From Marinicella pacifica (GTDB lineage: Bacteria > Pseudomonadota > Gammaproteobacteria > Xanthomonadales > Marinicellaceae): DNA of 38,091 nt. Made by a program: the position numbers and the translations under genes. Under the pieces are notes generated by a model. That model saw only the letters and a program-made list of their open reading frames with translations. It had not been told where the DNA came from and made no database searches. Positions 1 through 8,439 of the stretch are shown in pieces. The stretch lies in contig NZ_BMEO01000007.1 of NCBI RefSeq assembly GCF_014636635.1, positions 72,760 to 110,850 on the forward strand. Direction: 5' to 3'. How positions within the stretch are numbered: the first letter of the stretch is position 1; each line of letters opens with the position of its first letter.

Positions 1-896
1 CCGGGCTTAGCCAGTACCTGACCACGCTCCACATCATCACGCTTGGTACCACGTAACAAAATACCCACGTTATCACCGGCCTCACCTGAATCCAGTAACT
101 TACGGAACATTTCAACACCGGTACACGTGGTTTTGGTGGTGTCACGGATACCCACAATCTCTAATTCGTCACCAACATTCACAATACCGGTTTCAATACG
201 CCCGGTTACCACAGTACCGCGACCTGAAATTGAGAAAATGTCTTCAATCGGCATCAAAAATGGTTTCGCTGTGTCACGCTCAGGCTCAGGGAAATAAGAA
301 TCCATTTCCTCAAGCAGCTTCTCAACAGCAGGTACCCCGATATCACTGGTGTCGCCTTCTAAGGCTTTTAAGGCTGATCCTTTCACCAATGGGGTGTCAT
401 CACCTGGAAACTCATAGTCATTTAATAACTCACGAACTTCCATTTCAACCAACTCCAACAACTCTTCGTCATCAACCTGGTCACATTTGTTTAAGAACAC
501 AACAATGTAAGGTACGCCAACCTGACGTGCCAGCAGAATGTGCTCACGGGTTTGTGGCATCGGACCGTCAGCGGCCGATACAACCAAAATCGCACCATCC
601 ATTTGTGCCGCACCGGTGATCATGTTTTTCACATAGTCAGCATGGCCCGGACAATCCACGTGGGCGTAGTGACGGTTGTCGGTTTCATATTCTACGTGTG
701 CCGTAGAAATGGTGATACCACGCTCTCTTTCCTCTGGCGCGTTATCAATTTGATCGTAATCTTTAAAATCACCACCTTGCTTTTCCGCAGCAACTTTTGT
801 GATCGCTGCAGTCAAGGTCGTTTTACCGTGGTCAACGTGACCGATTGTGCCCACGTTTACATGGGGCTTGGTGCGTTCAAATTTTTCTTTTGACAT
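1..896 (-). CDS. tuf: Elongation factor Tu (N-terminal ~298 residues, cut by window edge)
   Basis: EF-Tu is the GTPase that delivers aminoacyl-tRNA to the ribosome. Reading leftward from ATG at 896-894, the protein begins [20 protein letters not shown]. It shows the P-loop GHVDHGKTT, the switch region ERERGITI, the [13 protein letters not shown] motif and the NKCD guanine-specificity motif. Domain 2 begins near residue 210 with [10 protein letters not shown]. The C-terminal roughly 100 residues lie beyond position 1. It is preceded by three tRNA genes in the order Tyr, Gly, Thr, which is the classical tufB arrangement of Gammaproteobacteria. Transcription probably comes from the promoter at 1244-1272. 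Confidence 0.98.
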   Translation of the reverse strand, partial: MSKEKFERTKPHVNVGTIGHVDHGKTTLTAAITKVAAEKQGGDFKDYDQIDNAPEERERGITISTAHVEYETDNRHYAHVDCPGHADYVKNMITGAAQMDGAILVVSAADGPMPQTREHILLARQVGVPYIVVFLNKCDQVDDEELLELVEMEVRELLNDYEFPGDDTPLVKGSALKALEGDTSDIGVPAVEKLLEEMDSYFPEPERDTAKPFLMPIEDIFSISGRGTVVTGRIETGIVNVGDELEIVGIRDTTKTTCTGVEMFRKLLDSGEAGDNVGILLRGTKRDDVERGQVLAKP

Positions 897-943
897 AGTT
901 GCTACTCCAAAAACAAAAGCAGTTAAATTAAATTCGTTTGTCA

Positions 944-1019
944 TGGTGCCCATAACTGGAGTCGAACCAGTGACCTCTTCCCTACCAAGAAAGTGCTCTA
1001 CCGACTGAGCTATATGGGC
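944..1019 (-). tRNA. thrT: tRNA-Thr (anticodon GGT)
   Basis: The leftward strand folds as a full cloverleaf with acceptor GCCCATA/TATGGGC, discriminator A and an encoded CCA at 946-944. The anticodon loop is TTGGTAG (GGT) between a five-base-pair stem CTTTC/GGAAG. The T-loop GTTCGACTC is intact. It is the last tRNA before tuf, about 47 bases upstream of the tuf start. Confidence 0.97.
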
Positions 1020-1028
1020 ATCTAACAT

Positions 1029-1102
1029 TGGAGCGGGTGATGGGAATCGAACCCACGTATTTAGCTTGGAAGGCTAATGTTCTACCATTGAACTACACCC
1101 GC
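1029..1102 (-). tRNA. glyT: tRNA-Gly (anticodon TCC)
   Basis: Cloverleaf on the leftward strand with acceptor GCGGGTG/CACCCGC, T-loop GTTCGATTC, anticodon loop CTTCCAA (TCC) and an encoded CCA at 1031-1029. It lies nine bases from tRNA-Thr and 39 bases from tRNA-Tyr, so the three are processed from one transcript. Confidence 0.97.
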
Positions 1103-1141
1103 TCGTCAAAACCCGAAACGTATTTCAGGGTTATTAATTAA

Positions 1142-1226
1142 TGGTGGAGGGAGGAGGATTCGAACCTCCGAAGTTAAAAACAGCAGATTTACAGTCTGCC
1201 CCCGTTGGCCGCTTGGGTATCCCTCC
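1142..1226 (-). tRNA. tyrU: tRNA-Tyr (anticodon GTA)
   Basis: An 85-nt class II tRNA with a long variable arm. Acceptor is GGAGGGA with matching CTCCCTCC near the 3' end, the anticodon loop is CTGTAAA (GTA), and CCA is encoded at 1144-1142. It is the first gene of the tRNA-tuf transcript. Confidence 0.97.
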
Positions 1227-1243
1227 AACGAACGAAGCACGGC

Positions 1244-1272
1244 ATTTTCGTAGAATATCGCCTTAATGTCAA
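1244..1272 (-). promoter_or_regulatory. Sigma70 promoter of the tRNA-tuf operon
   Basis: On the leftward strand there is a perfect -35 TTGACA (1272-1267), a 17-base spacer and a -10 GAAAAT (1249-1244). The GC-rich stretch GCCGTGC that follows resembles the discriminator of stringently controlled stable-RNA promoters. The start of transcription would fall just before the tRNA-Tyr gene. Confidence 0.7.
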
Positions 1273-1469
1273 TAAAAAATAGCAGTAATTTGGGTAACTT
1301 AAAGCCAAAGCCAGAAGCGACATCACTGCGCCGCGAATTGTAAATATATTTTATCTGTTTGCAAGTTTTATTTTTAAATCCGTTTCAGTATTTTTCTGCG
1401 TCCAATCCGGTGGCTTTTAGATGATTGCCCCATTACAATAACTCGGTTTTAAAATTTTTCTTTAACCCG

Positions 1470-2288
1470 ATGCTTAAAAAATTGTGGCTCATCTTGTTTT
1501 TAAGTCTGCTCATTCAATTTGACCAGGCTTTCGCCAAAACGCTGAAAACCATCGCATTGGCACCGCACATAACAGAATTGGTTTTTGCCGCCGGTGGCGG
1601 TGACAGCCTGGCGGGTGTCAGCGCTTACAGCAATTACCCCGCCCAAGCCGCAAAATTACCCGTCATCGGAGATGCCTTTCGCATCGATCTGGAACAAATT
1701 ATCGCCCTGCAACCGGATATCGTCTTTTACTGGCACGGCAGCACCACCAACCAGGTCTTGCAACAATTGCAATACCATCAGTTTAAGACAGTCCCGATCA
1801 AAATTGAGTCATTAAACGAAATTGGTGATGCCTTGTTAACCATTGCCGGACACCTTGATTTACCCGACCCGCCCGGGTATCGGACATTTATAAACCGGCT
1901 TAAACAACGCCAACAACAATCGCCGCGCTCGCATTCTGTCTTAATTCAGCTATCAAGCCAACCGCTTTACACTGTGAACGCGTCGCACTGGATGAGTGAA
2001 GCGGCGTCTTTATGCGGCTTGAATAATATTTTTCAGCATCTGCCGACGGCCACAGCCACTGTAACACAAGAAGCGGTGATAGTTCGCAATCCGGATTATA
2101 TTATTCAAATGAAGCCGATTGACCAGAATAGTCCTTTACAGCAATGGCCACAAATCACCGCCATAAAACAACAACAGATTATTGTGGTTAATCCCGATAC
2201 CTTTAGCCGCCCCACACCCAGAATCTTGGAAGCGGTGGACAGCATTTGTCGTCAAGTGAATCAGTTTTCAGCCGGCGTCGGAGAATGA
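1470..2288 (+). CDS. btuF: BtuF-like periplasmic cobalamin/metal-chelate binding protein
   Basis: Predicted periplasmic substrate-binding protein of the helical-backbone class (PF01497), the capture component of a vitamin B12 or siderophore ABC transporter. The ATG at 1470 gives 272 residues with a clean signal peptide (MLKKLWLILFLSLLIQF, cleavage after AFA). A TTG 45 bases upstream is possible but would bury the signal. Family features are IALAPHITELVFAAGGGDSLAGVS at the mature N-terminus (close to BtuF) and LQPDIVFYW near residue 85. Length matches E. coli BtuF (266). No BtuC or BtuD is next to it. Its 3' end overlaps the convergent membrane-protein gene by 28 bases. Cobalamin as ligand is inferred from resemblance only. 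Confidence 0.8.
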   Translation: MLKKLWLILFLSLLIQFDQAFAKTLKTIALAPHITELVFAAGGGDSLAGVSAYSNYPAQAAKLPVIGDAFRIDLEQIIALQPDIVFYWHGSTTNQVLQQLQYHQFKTVPIKIESLNEIGDALLTIAGHLDLPDPPGYRTFINRLKQRQQQSPRSHSVLIQLSSQPLYTVNASHWMSEAASLCGLNNIFQHLPTATATVTQEAVIVRNPDYIIQMKPIDQNSPLQQWPQITAIKQQQIIVVNPDTFSRPTPRILEAVDSICRQVNQFSAGVGE

Positions 2289-3922
2289 ATCAACAATTTT
2301 AGATCGGCGTCATACAATCCCACCAACACAGCATCACCGGAGGTGTTCATGCGAAAACCGCCGTATTGAGCTTGTTCAAAGGTTTTGGCACTGCCCTCTT
2401 CGAAGAAATACGCATCGGTGGCCAGCCGGACCTGCTGCCCCTGCCAACGTAAATCAAGCAGGTATTGATCTGCCTGCAAGTCCTGCCCCCGGTAAAAACC
2501 CTGCCACTGCACCACCCGTCGGTCGTCGGCGGTGACAATGCCTTGGTTCGGAAAACGCGGCAAGCTGTCCTCTGCTTCTGATCGGACTGACGCTTGAATT
2601 TGATTCGCCAGCGCAAACCGTAAACGCATATAGTCACCCTGCATCAAAGACCGCGGATCCACCGGCGCCAGTTCAAAAAATACCAGATCGCCATATTGAA
2701 TCAGGCGTTGTTTTTGCACAATACCGGCATTCACCACAAGCAAAGTGACCAAAACGGTCAAAACAAGTACCCCTATTCGACCTCCGGCAGATTTTCCTCT
2801 GGGCACCGGTAACACGCCGGCCGGCCGTCGTCCGAACCAGGCCGCCAATAACAACAGACCGCCCAAAACCACCAGCAACATGGCTTTATTCAACAAAGTG
2901 GTGTCCAGCTGATAATAATACCAGCTGACGAAACCCAACATCGACACCACCCCCAAGACCATGAGTTGGCTTTGACAAACCCCAAACCCGAGCATCAACA
3001 ACAGCACCGCCCCGCTAAGACCCGGAATCACAAAACCCAATATTCCCAGTCCGAAAAGAACTAAAGCCATCAACAGCCGGTCACGTCTGTTTTGAGGCAA
3101 TAAATCTTTTTGCTGCAGGCGTCGGTAGAAAAAACCAAAAGCCGCTATATGCAATAGACCGCTGATGAATTCACCATGGGCCAATAACCAGCCATCCGCC
3201 TGATTGCCCAGTTGCCAATACCAACTGAGTGCCTGCAAATTAAGACCAACCAGCGACAAGGCAGCGGCATAGGCCAATGGCTCATAAAAAATTTTTTCTG
3301 CCTGCCAGCCGACTTTATCCAGCCACAGCCAGACCACCGCTAATGCCAATAAAGCACTGCCGACACCGGTACTTAATAACAATGAATGTCCCCAAAAGAT
3401 CAGTGTGACTGCAAACAAAGCACTCATTAAACGGTGCACATAATCATGCATCACAAGCACCAAAACAAACTGATACAAGGCCAACACCCAAAACAGCGCT
3501 TCATGCTGCCAGCCCATCAAGTCAGTTACCGCATAGGTGACCAGCGCCTGCCCCGCCAGAGACAACACCAGAAATAATTGTTTAAGGAAATAACTGCCGG
3601 ATGATTTTTTATGCAGCCAATAATAATGAAATGCCGACAGGTTCATACTCAAACCCAACAAGCCGCATAATCTTGGATGTTCGATAATGGGGAATGCCAG
3701 CACAGACACTGAAACCAACAAAAAAACCGCCGCAAACCATCCGCCGACACCCTGAAGCACCCGAGTTATCCAGTCATCATCATCCGCTAAAAAAGGATCA
3801 TCCGGGCACGCTTCCTGGCTGGTGAAATTGTGTTGTTTCAACCCACGCCATAATTGATCGCGCTGCATCGCTGCTGTGTCGATTTGCTGTTCCGCGCTGT
3901 TTATGGCATAAGGCTGTTTCAA
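2261..3922 (-). CDS. DUF4401/GDYXXLXY multi-spanning membrane protein
   Basis: A 553-residue protein with a hydrophilic N-terminus (to about residue 55), roughly ten hydrophobic helices up to about residue 405, and a soluble C-terminal domain. The membrane part resembles DUF4401. The C-terminal domain carries GDYMRLRF, the signature of the GDYXXLXY family, followed by a VTADDRRVVQWQGFYRG stretch. These two modules are often separate neighbouring genes beside DUF2157; here they are fused. Function is unknown. The start used is TTG at 3922-3920, with no evident Shine-Dalgarno; ATG at residue 19 is an alternative. The 3' end overlaps btuF by 28 bases on the opposite strand. Confidence 0.75.
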   Translation of the reverse strand: MKQPYAINSAEQQIDTAAMQRDQLWRGLKQHNFTSQEACPDDPFLADDDDWITRVLQGVGGWFAAVFLLVSVSVLAFPIIEHPRLCGLLGLSMNLSAFHYYWLHKKSSGSYFLKQLFLVLSLAGQALVTYAVTDLMGWQHEALFWVLALYQFVLVLVMHDYVHRLMSALFAVTLIFWGHSLLLSTGVGSALLALAVVWLWLDKVGWQAEKIFYEPLAYAAALSLVGLNLQALSWYWQLGNQADGWLLAHGEFISGLLHIAAFGFFYRRLQQKDLLPQNRRDRLLMALVLFGLGILGFVIPGLSGAVLLLMLGFGVCQSQLMVLGVVSMLGFVSWYYYQLDTTLLNKAMLLVVLGGLLLLAAWFGRRPAGVLPVPRGKSAGGRIGVLVLTVLVTLLVVNAGIVQKQRLIQYGDLVFFELAPVDPRSLMQGDYMRLRFALANQIQASVRSEAEDSLPRFPNQGIVTADDRRVVQWQGFYRGQDLQADQYLLDLRWQGQQVRLATDAYFFEEGSAKTFEQAQYGGFRMNTSGDAVLVGLYDADLKLLIHSPTPAEN

Positions 3923-3991
3923 TGGTAGTTGAAAAAAACAAATTGATTTAATTCATCATACCACCACTTGGACTTCAACGGAATCTTTTGA

Positions 3992-5416
3992 CTATAGACC
4001 TTCACGGGTTAATTCAAGTATGCGTGCCAACACCGACTGAATTTTATAAATGCCGTTATTATTGTCAATGCCGCCATTGTCATCATTGGCCATCGCAACC
4101 ACCACATAAGGCGCATGGCCGTTATCTTCTAATAACCAGGCATGGGTCAACACATGATAACCATTAACCCCGGACACCAGACTGCCGCCTTTGTACCAGG
4201 AACGATCCCAATTATTTCGGATTTCAGGTTGGGCTGTCTGTGCGCCCATGGCCCGTTCAATTAAGGCCAGGGCATCAGAGCCTTGGGGATAGGTGCGCAA
4301 ATGCGCGAAATTCTGACACACATCCATGGGCGATGCCCGCCAGCTGCCTGATGTCATTAGAAAATCATTCTGATACGGGTAACTGGTCACTGCGCCCAAA
4401 GGTTCTAACTGGGTGTTAATGAAATTGAGTTGATTGCTTTCCGTGTCGTTAATGAAGTTGGTGGCGGTTGTCGGATCGATGGAAAAAAACAGGTGAAACT
4501 GTTCATTAATGGATAATATCGGTTTAAGTACGGTGGCATCCATTACACCCGATGAGTCAATATAGGCATCAATTACCGAACGACCCACCACATCATGTAA
4601 AATTTCGGTGGCGGTGTTATCACTCACGCCCAGCATCAGCACCGCCAGATCTTGTGCCGTAAATACGGTACCGGCCGGCTCATTATTCACAACACCGCCG
4701 CCATTGACCCATTGTCCGGCATCATAAGTCACATTTTGATAGGGTGTTATGACGTTATTCTCAACCGCATCAGCCAGACCTCCCAACACCCAGGTTTTAA
4801 AAATCGAACCGGTGGCTTTTAATGTCCCCGAATTACTTTGATAAATTGGCTGGCACTGGTTATTGTGGTCCACATAGGCCACTAACAGGCCGACATCCGC
4901 AGCCAAGGTATTAAATTTGTTGACAGCCTGTTGCATGGTTAGATTTTGGTCAATCGGGTACTGTACACTGCCGTAATAGGGGCTCACATAAAAATAGGTG
5001 ATTTTCTGACTGCCGGTATAACGGCTTTCCACCACAAAAAAGCCCATTTTGGCCTGACTGTCCTGACCTTGAACAACCACGGACGTGCTCATGGGTGTCA
5101 TGCCCACAATGTCTGTGATTTTTCCGTTTGGATAATCTGTGCGCAAAGTGTTAAAAAAGTTTTGAAGGGTGTTGGCATCAAATCCACTGGAAAAATGGGC
5201 ATTAATATCAGCAATCGAGGTACTGGTTTCGCTTAGCTGCTGCACCACCCATTCAAGCTGATTGGCCGCGGGCTCGTTGGGCAACACAAATTCACCCGCC
5301 ACCCGAGGAAATAATGGCTGTATGGCCGGTACTTCAAAGTCGTTATAAAAAATAATTTGGGACCAGCCCTGGCCACTGACTATCAATAAAAGAAATATCT
5401 TAACCAATTTCATCAT
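3992..5416 (-). CDS. Exported beta-lactamase-fold serine hydrolase
   Basis: A 474-residue secreted protein of the penicillin-binding/class A beta-lactamase fold. I chose ATG at 5416 because it opens a good signal peptide (MMKLVKIFLLLIVSGQGWS) and follows AGGGTG. Active-site motifs are in order: S204-I-F-K207 (SxxK), S265-D-N267 (SDN) and K409-G-G (the KTG-equivalent). No class A ExxLN omega-loop glutamate is evident, so hydrolysis of beta-lactams is not implied; a D,D-peptidase or esterase is equally possible. The first about 170 residues are an extra domain. Just after the signal lies IIFYNDFE, related to a motif in other exported proteins here. It sits between DUF2157 and DUF4401/GDYXXLXY genes in the same orientation. 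Confidence 0.75.
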   Translation of the reverse strand: MMKLVKIFLLLIVSGQGWSQIIFYNDFEVPAIQPLFPRVAGEFVLPNEPAANQLEWVVQQLSETSTSIADINAHFSSGFDANTLQNFFNTLRTDYPNGKITDIVGMTPMSTSVVVQGQDSQAKMGFFVVESRYTGSQKITYFYVSPYYGSVQYPIDQNLTMQQAVNKFNTLAADVGLLVAYVDHNNQCQPIYQSNSGTLKATGSIFKTWVLGGLADAVENNVITPYQNVTYDAGQWVNGGGVVNNEPAGTVFTAQDLAVLMLGVSDNTATEILHDVVGRSVIDAYIDSSGVMDATVLKPILSINEQFHLFFSIDPTTATNFINDTESNQLNFINTQLEPLGAVTSYPYQNDFLMTSGSWRASPMDVCQNFAHLRTYPQGSDALALIERAMGAQTAQPEIRNNWDRSWYKGGSLVSGVNGYHVLTHAWLLEDNGHAPYVVVAMANDDNGGIDNNNGIYKIQSVLARILELTREGL

Positions 5417-5553
5417 AACACCCTGCACAAAATAAATGATTTCAAAAATTAAAACCCAACTGGTTTTGATCATTTTACAAACAAAGCACCATTTTTATCA
5501 GGACATCTGCAGGACATTGCATGTCGTTTTAGGACAAAAACAAGACAAGGCGC

Positions 5554-6630
5554 TCACTGCTGGTTTTGATGTGAAATATCAGCCACATTTTGTCGGACAT
5601 TTTCGGTGCGCACAGCTTTAAGCCACTTAACCGCAGCGGTGGTCATGGCAATCAACAACATCGACAACAAAAACAGGTTGAATCCCGAATCCCAGCCATC
5701 AATGATGTTCATTACCAGCGTGAAAGTTAAACTTATCAGGGACATTGCCCACAGGGCGAGTAAAGCTGAATCCAAACGAATATGTCGGTAATAAGCATAA
5801 AATGCCGCCAAACCCAATGCCGAAGTCAAACCAAAAACAACACCATATTTCTGTCCGTCTAAAATGGCTGCCATGCCCATATACGTAAAACATAATAACA
5901 ACACCAAAGCCTGCAGTTGCAGGGCCCAGCGCTGTGTCGGTCTCAACCTTTTAAAAAATCCCAGCGAATGCGGATGTTCACCATCGAGCCACAACAATAT
6001 CAGCCATAACAATCCGTTGATCATTAAAAATAACCAAATCGCTTGTTCTGTGCCACCCATCAGCAGCAACCACATGGGTCGGGTATCCACATACAAAACC
6101 ACGGCCACATTAATTAATACCGACCACAGCACCCACATCAGGGCCTGACCTGAAGTCACCACCATCACACTGATGAGCACAGACCACAGGGCAAACAGTT
6201 GCCAGGGATCGGCACCGGTTTGATAAACCTGTCCATATAAGGCCAACAAGCCTCCGACCAGTAACGCCAACACCACCTGAGCGATGGTTTGTCCCAGTTC
6301 AATGGTCTGCTGACTGAATGCATATCGCGGCACCAGAACCCATGACCACAAGGCGCACAAAAGAAACACCAACAACAGGCTGCCCTGTAACAAAGCAAAT
6401 TTAAACATGGGCCCCATAATCTGCCAGTTGAAGGCGATAAAAAACAACAACGCCACCACCAACGAAAGGCAGCCCAATATCCACAGCAAGCGTCGGATAA
6501 ATGATGGCCAGCTGTCAGGAGACGTGCGCTCACCGGCCAATTGCAGGGCTTTGAGCGCCGCTTCAGGCTTGATTGCCTTGGTTTTAATCCAATGGTAAAC
6601 CGCAAATCGCGACAACAGAAAACCCCACAT
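5554..6630 (-). CDS. DUF2157 membrane protein
   Basis: A 358-residue integral membrane protein. The N-terminal soluble segment of about 55 residues, ending in a W-P-x-F-I-R-R-type stretch before the first helix, is typical of DUF2157. About nine hydrophobic helices follow and a short polar tail ends in QNQQ. The ATG at 6630 is preceded by TAGGT at a suitable distance. The family has no established function but is commonly found with DUF4401 and GDYXXLXY proteins; the matching gene lies at 2261-3922, separated from this one by the serine hydrolase. It is 51 bases downstream of zapE. Confidence 0.75.
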   Translation of the reverse strand: MWGFLLSRFAVYHWIKTKAIKPEAALKALQLAGERTSPDSWPSFIRRLLWILGCLSLVVALLFFIAFNWQIMGPMFKFALLQGSLLLVFLLCALWSWVLVPRYAFSQQTIELGQTIAQVVLALLVGGLLALYGQVYQTGADPWQLFALWSVLISVMVVTSGQALMWVLWSVLINVAVVLYVDTRPMWLLLMGGTEQAIWLFLMINGLLWLILLWLDGEHPHSLGFFKRLRPTQRWALQLQALVLLLCFTYMGMAAILDGQKYGVVFGLTSALGLAAFYAYYRHIRLDSALLALWAMSLISLTFTLVMNIIDGWDSGFNLFLLSMLLIAMTTAAVKWLKAVRTENVRQNVADISHQNQQ

Positions 6631-6681
6631 AAACCTAAAATTAAAGTTTAGCAGATTTTGGCGGGTATTTAGCTGATTTTT

Positions 6682-7731
6682 TTATGGCTGAATTCGCACC
6701 AATTCAGTCAGCCGGGAACGGGTTCGCTGGTATTCAAAAGTCATGCGCTGACCCTGATACAGGGTTTCATAATGCCCGGCGGCACGACACACCATGCCCA
6801 CTTCAGCCTCGTACATCACATCAACCAGGGTGATAAAACGCCGTGTTCGGTCATCCATTTCTTTTGTCAGTATCGGTATGTGATCAACCACAATAAAGTC
6901 AAATTGCTCACCAAGCACCAGATAATCATTAGCGCCGCGTGCATCACCACACAAGGCCTCAAAGTCACACCACAGCATATTCTCCGATGCACTGCGAACG
7001 GGTAATACACGGCCATTCACAGACAGCGCTTGATGGTGCACTTCACCGCTTGCAAAATCCGCAAAAAACACCGCCAGACGTTTTGCCGAAGATGTATTCA
7101 GCGGAAAGTACCAATGCTCATGGTTGTGGCTGTCCTGATAGCGGTAATCCTGCGCACCATCAAGTCGCAAAACAGCCATATATTGATTAATCCAGTCAAT
7201 CGCCGGCATAAATTTTGCCCGTTGCAAGCCCCCTTTGTATAAATCATCGGGTTTGACGTTGGAGGTGGTGACCAGGGTAATGCGGTTATGATGGAGGGTT
7301 TTTAAGAGTCCTGAGAGCAACATGGCATTGGCGATGTCATTCACCAAAAACTCATCCAGACAAAGTAATTTGATTTCTTTGGCCAATTGCCGGCCAATGT
7401 AATCGATTGGATTACTGACGCCATCCACTTCGCGTAAGCGGCGGTGAACCCACTGCATAAAATCATGGTAATGTTGGCGGCGCTTGGGCACCGAGGCAGG
7501 CACGCAGTCATAAAACAAATCCATCAAATGGGTTTTACCGCGTCCCACCGATCCGTAAATATACAAACCTTGTGCAGCACCGGGCTGTTGTCGGGCCCAC
7601 CATTTTTTTTTAACCGGGTTTCTGAGGTCATCGTATAAACGTTGAAACGACCGAATCACGGTTGCCTGACGTTGGTCAGGCAACAAAGTACCGTCATCAA
7701 TCTCCTGTTGATACCGCTGCTGTGGCCCCAT
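6682..7731 (-). CDS. zapE: Cell division protein ZapE (AFG1-like ATPase)
   Basis: ZapE is a cytoplasmic AAA-type ATPase that associates with the FtsZ ring. Walker A is GSVGRGKT (residues 60-67) after GLYIY, and Walker B is LLCLDEF followed by VNDIANAMLL, a strongly conserved AFG1/ZapE stretch. The sensor region VTTSNVKPDDLYKGGLQR is also family-typical. Length 349 is close to the usual 350-390. The start shares one base with the stop of the upstream alpha/beta hydrolase (TGATG), so translation is probably coupled. Confidence 0.93.
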   Translation of the reverse strand: MGPQQRYQQEIDDGTLLPDQRQATVIRSFQRLYDDLRNPVKKKWWARQQPGAAQGLYIYGSVGRGKTHLMDLFYDCVPASVPKRRQHYHDFMQWVHRRLREVDGVSNPIDYIGRQLAKEIKLLCLDEFLVNDIANAMLLSGLLKTLHHNRITLVTTSNVKPDDLYKGGLQRAKFMPAIDWINQYMAVLRLDGAQDYRYQDSHNHEHWYFPLNTSSAKRLAVFFADFASGEVHHQALSVNGRVLPVRSASENMLWCDFEALCGDARGANDYLVLGEQFDFIVVDHIPILTKEMDDRTRRFITLVDVMYEAEVGMVCRAAGHYETLYQGQRMTFEYQRTRSRLTELVRIQP

Positions 7732-8402
7732 CAGTCGTCCGAACGGGTATTCACCTGTCGTAATAAGCCGTTTTTCACCGCACCTTTTAAATCCAGTAAT
7801 CGGCGGTGGAAGAAATGCCCGGCTTTCATGGTCACCAATTGAGGTTTGGGGTTTTGCGCTTCCACATATTCATACACCGCGCGCGGACTCACCACATCAT
7901 CTTCTTCACCCATCACCATCAGCCACGGGCATTCCGGCGGATCTAATTCAGTGAAATCATAACGTTCAACCGGTGGCGCCACGGTCACAAAATGTTCCGG
8001 ATTAATGTCATGCACCGCCCGCATCGCCACATAACAACCAAATGAAAAACCCGCCAACCAGAATTTGCTGTCCGGCTTGGCCTGCCTGGCCCATTCATAA
8101 ACCGCCATCAGATCATCGGTTTCACCGACTCCATCGTCAAACACACCGTCAGATTCACCCACACCGCGAAAATTAAAGCGCACCGTATAAGCGCCCATTT
8201 CACGAAACGCTTTTTCCAGCATATGGGTCACTTTATTTCGCATGGTGCCACCATACAGCGGATGCGGATGACAGATAATGGCCACCCGATTTTTGTCCAC
8301 CGCATCAGCCACCGGCGGTGCGGTGAGTATTTCGATTTGACCAGCCGGACCGGGTATCATCAAGACGGTGGATTCTTCGGCGAATTGAGGTGATTCAGAC
8401 AT
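7731..8402 (-). CDS. Alpha/beta hydrolase (COG2945 type)
   Basis: A 223-residue cytoplasmic alpha/beta-hydrolase. Visible features are the HPHPLYGGTMRNKV segment, RFNFRGVGESDG, the nucleophile elbow G-F-S-F-G (Ser near residue 121), an acid candidate in MGEEDDVV and the catalytic His candidate in KAGHFFHRR near the C-terminus. These match the small hydrolases of COG2945, whose physiological substrates are mostly unknown. The start is ATG at 8402. It lies 37 bases downstream of ampG and overlaps zapE by one base. Confidence 0.85.
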   Translation of the reverse strand: MSESPQFAEESTVLMIPGPAGQIEILTAPPVADAVDKNRVAIICHPHPLYGGTMRNKVTHMLEKAFREMGAYTVRFNFRGVGESDGVFDDGVGETDDLMAVYEWARQAKPDSKFWLAGFSFGCYVAMRAVHDINPEHFVTVAPPVERYDFTELDPPECPWLMVMGEEDDVVSPRAVYEYVEAQNPKPQLVTMKAGHFFHRRLLDLKGAVKNGLLRQVNTRSDD

Positions 8403-8439
8403 AATGATTGGGTCTAAAAAAGGCTGGCATTATAACATG

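Noticed and set aside
43-893. Rightward open frames opposite tuf
   Set aside because: They are antisense to a perfectly conserved EF-Tu coding sequence and have no ribosome sites or family resemblance.
944-1272. tRNA-tuf cluster as something novel
   Set aside because: The Tyr-Gly-Thr-tuf order is a long-known gammaproteobacterial arrangement.
3992-5416. The serine hydrolase as a beta-lactamase controlled by the BlaI/M56 pair
   Set aside because: It lies 16 kb away, lacks an evident class A omega-loop glutamate, and I see no BlaI-type operator upstream of it.
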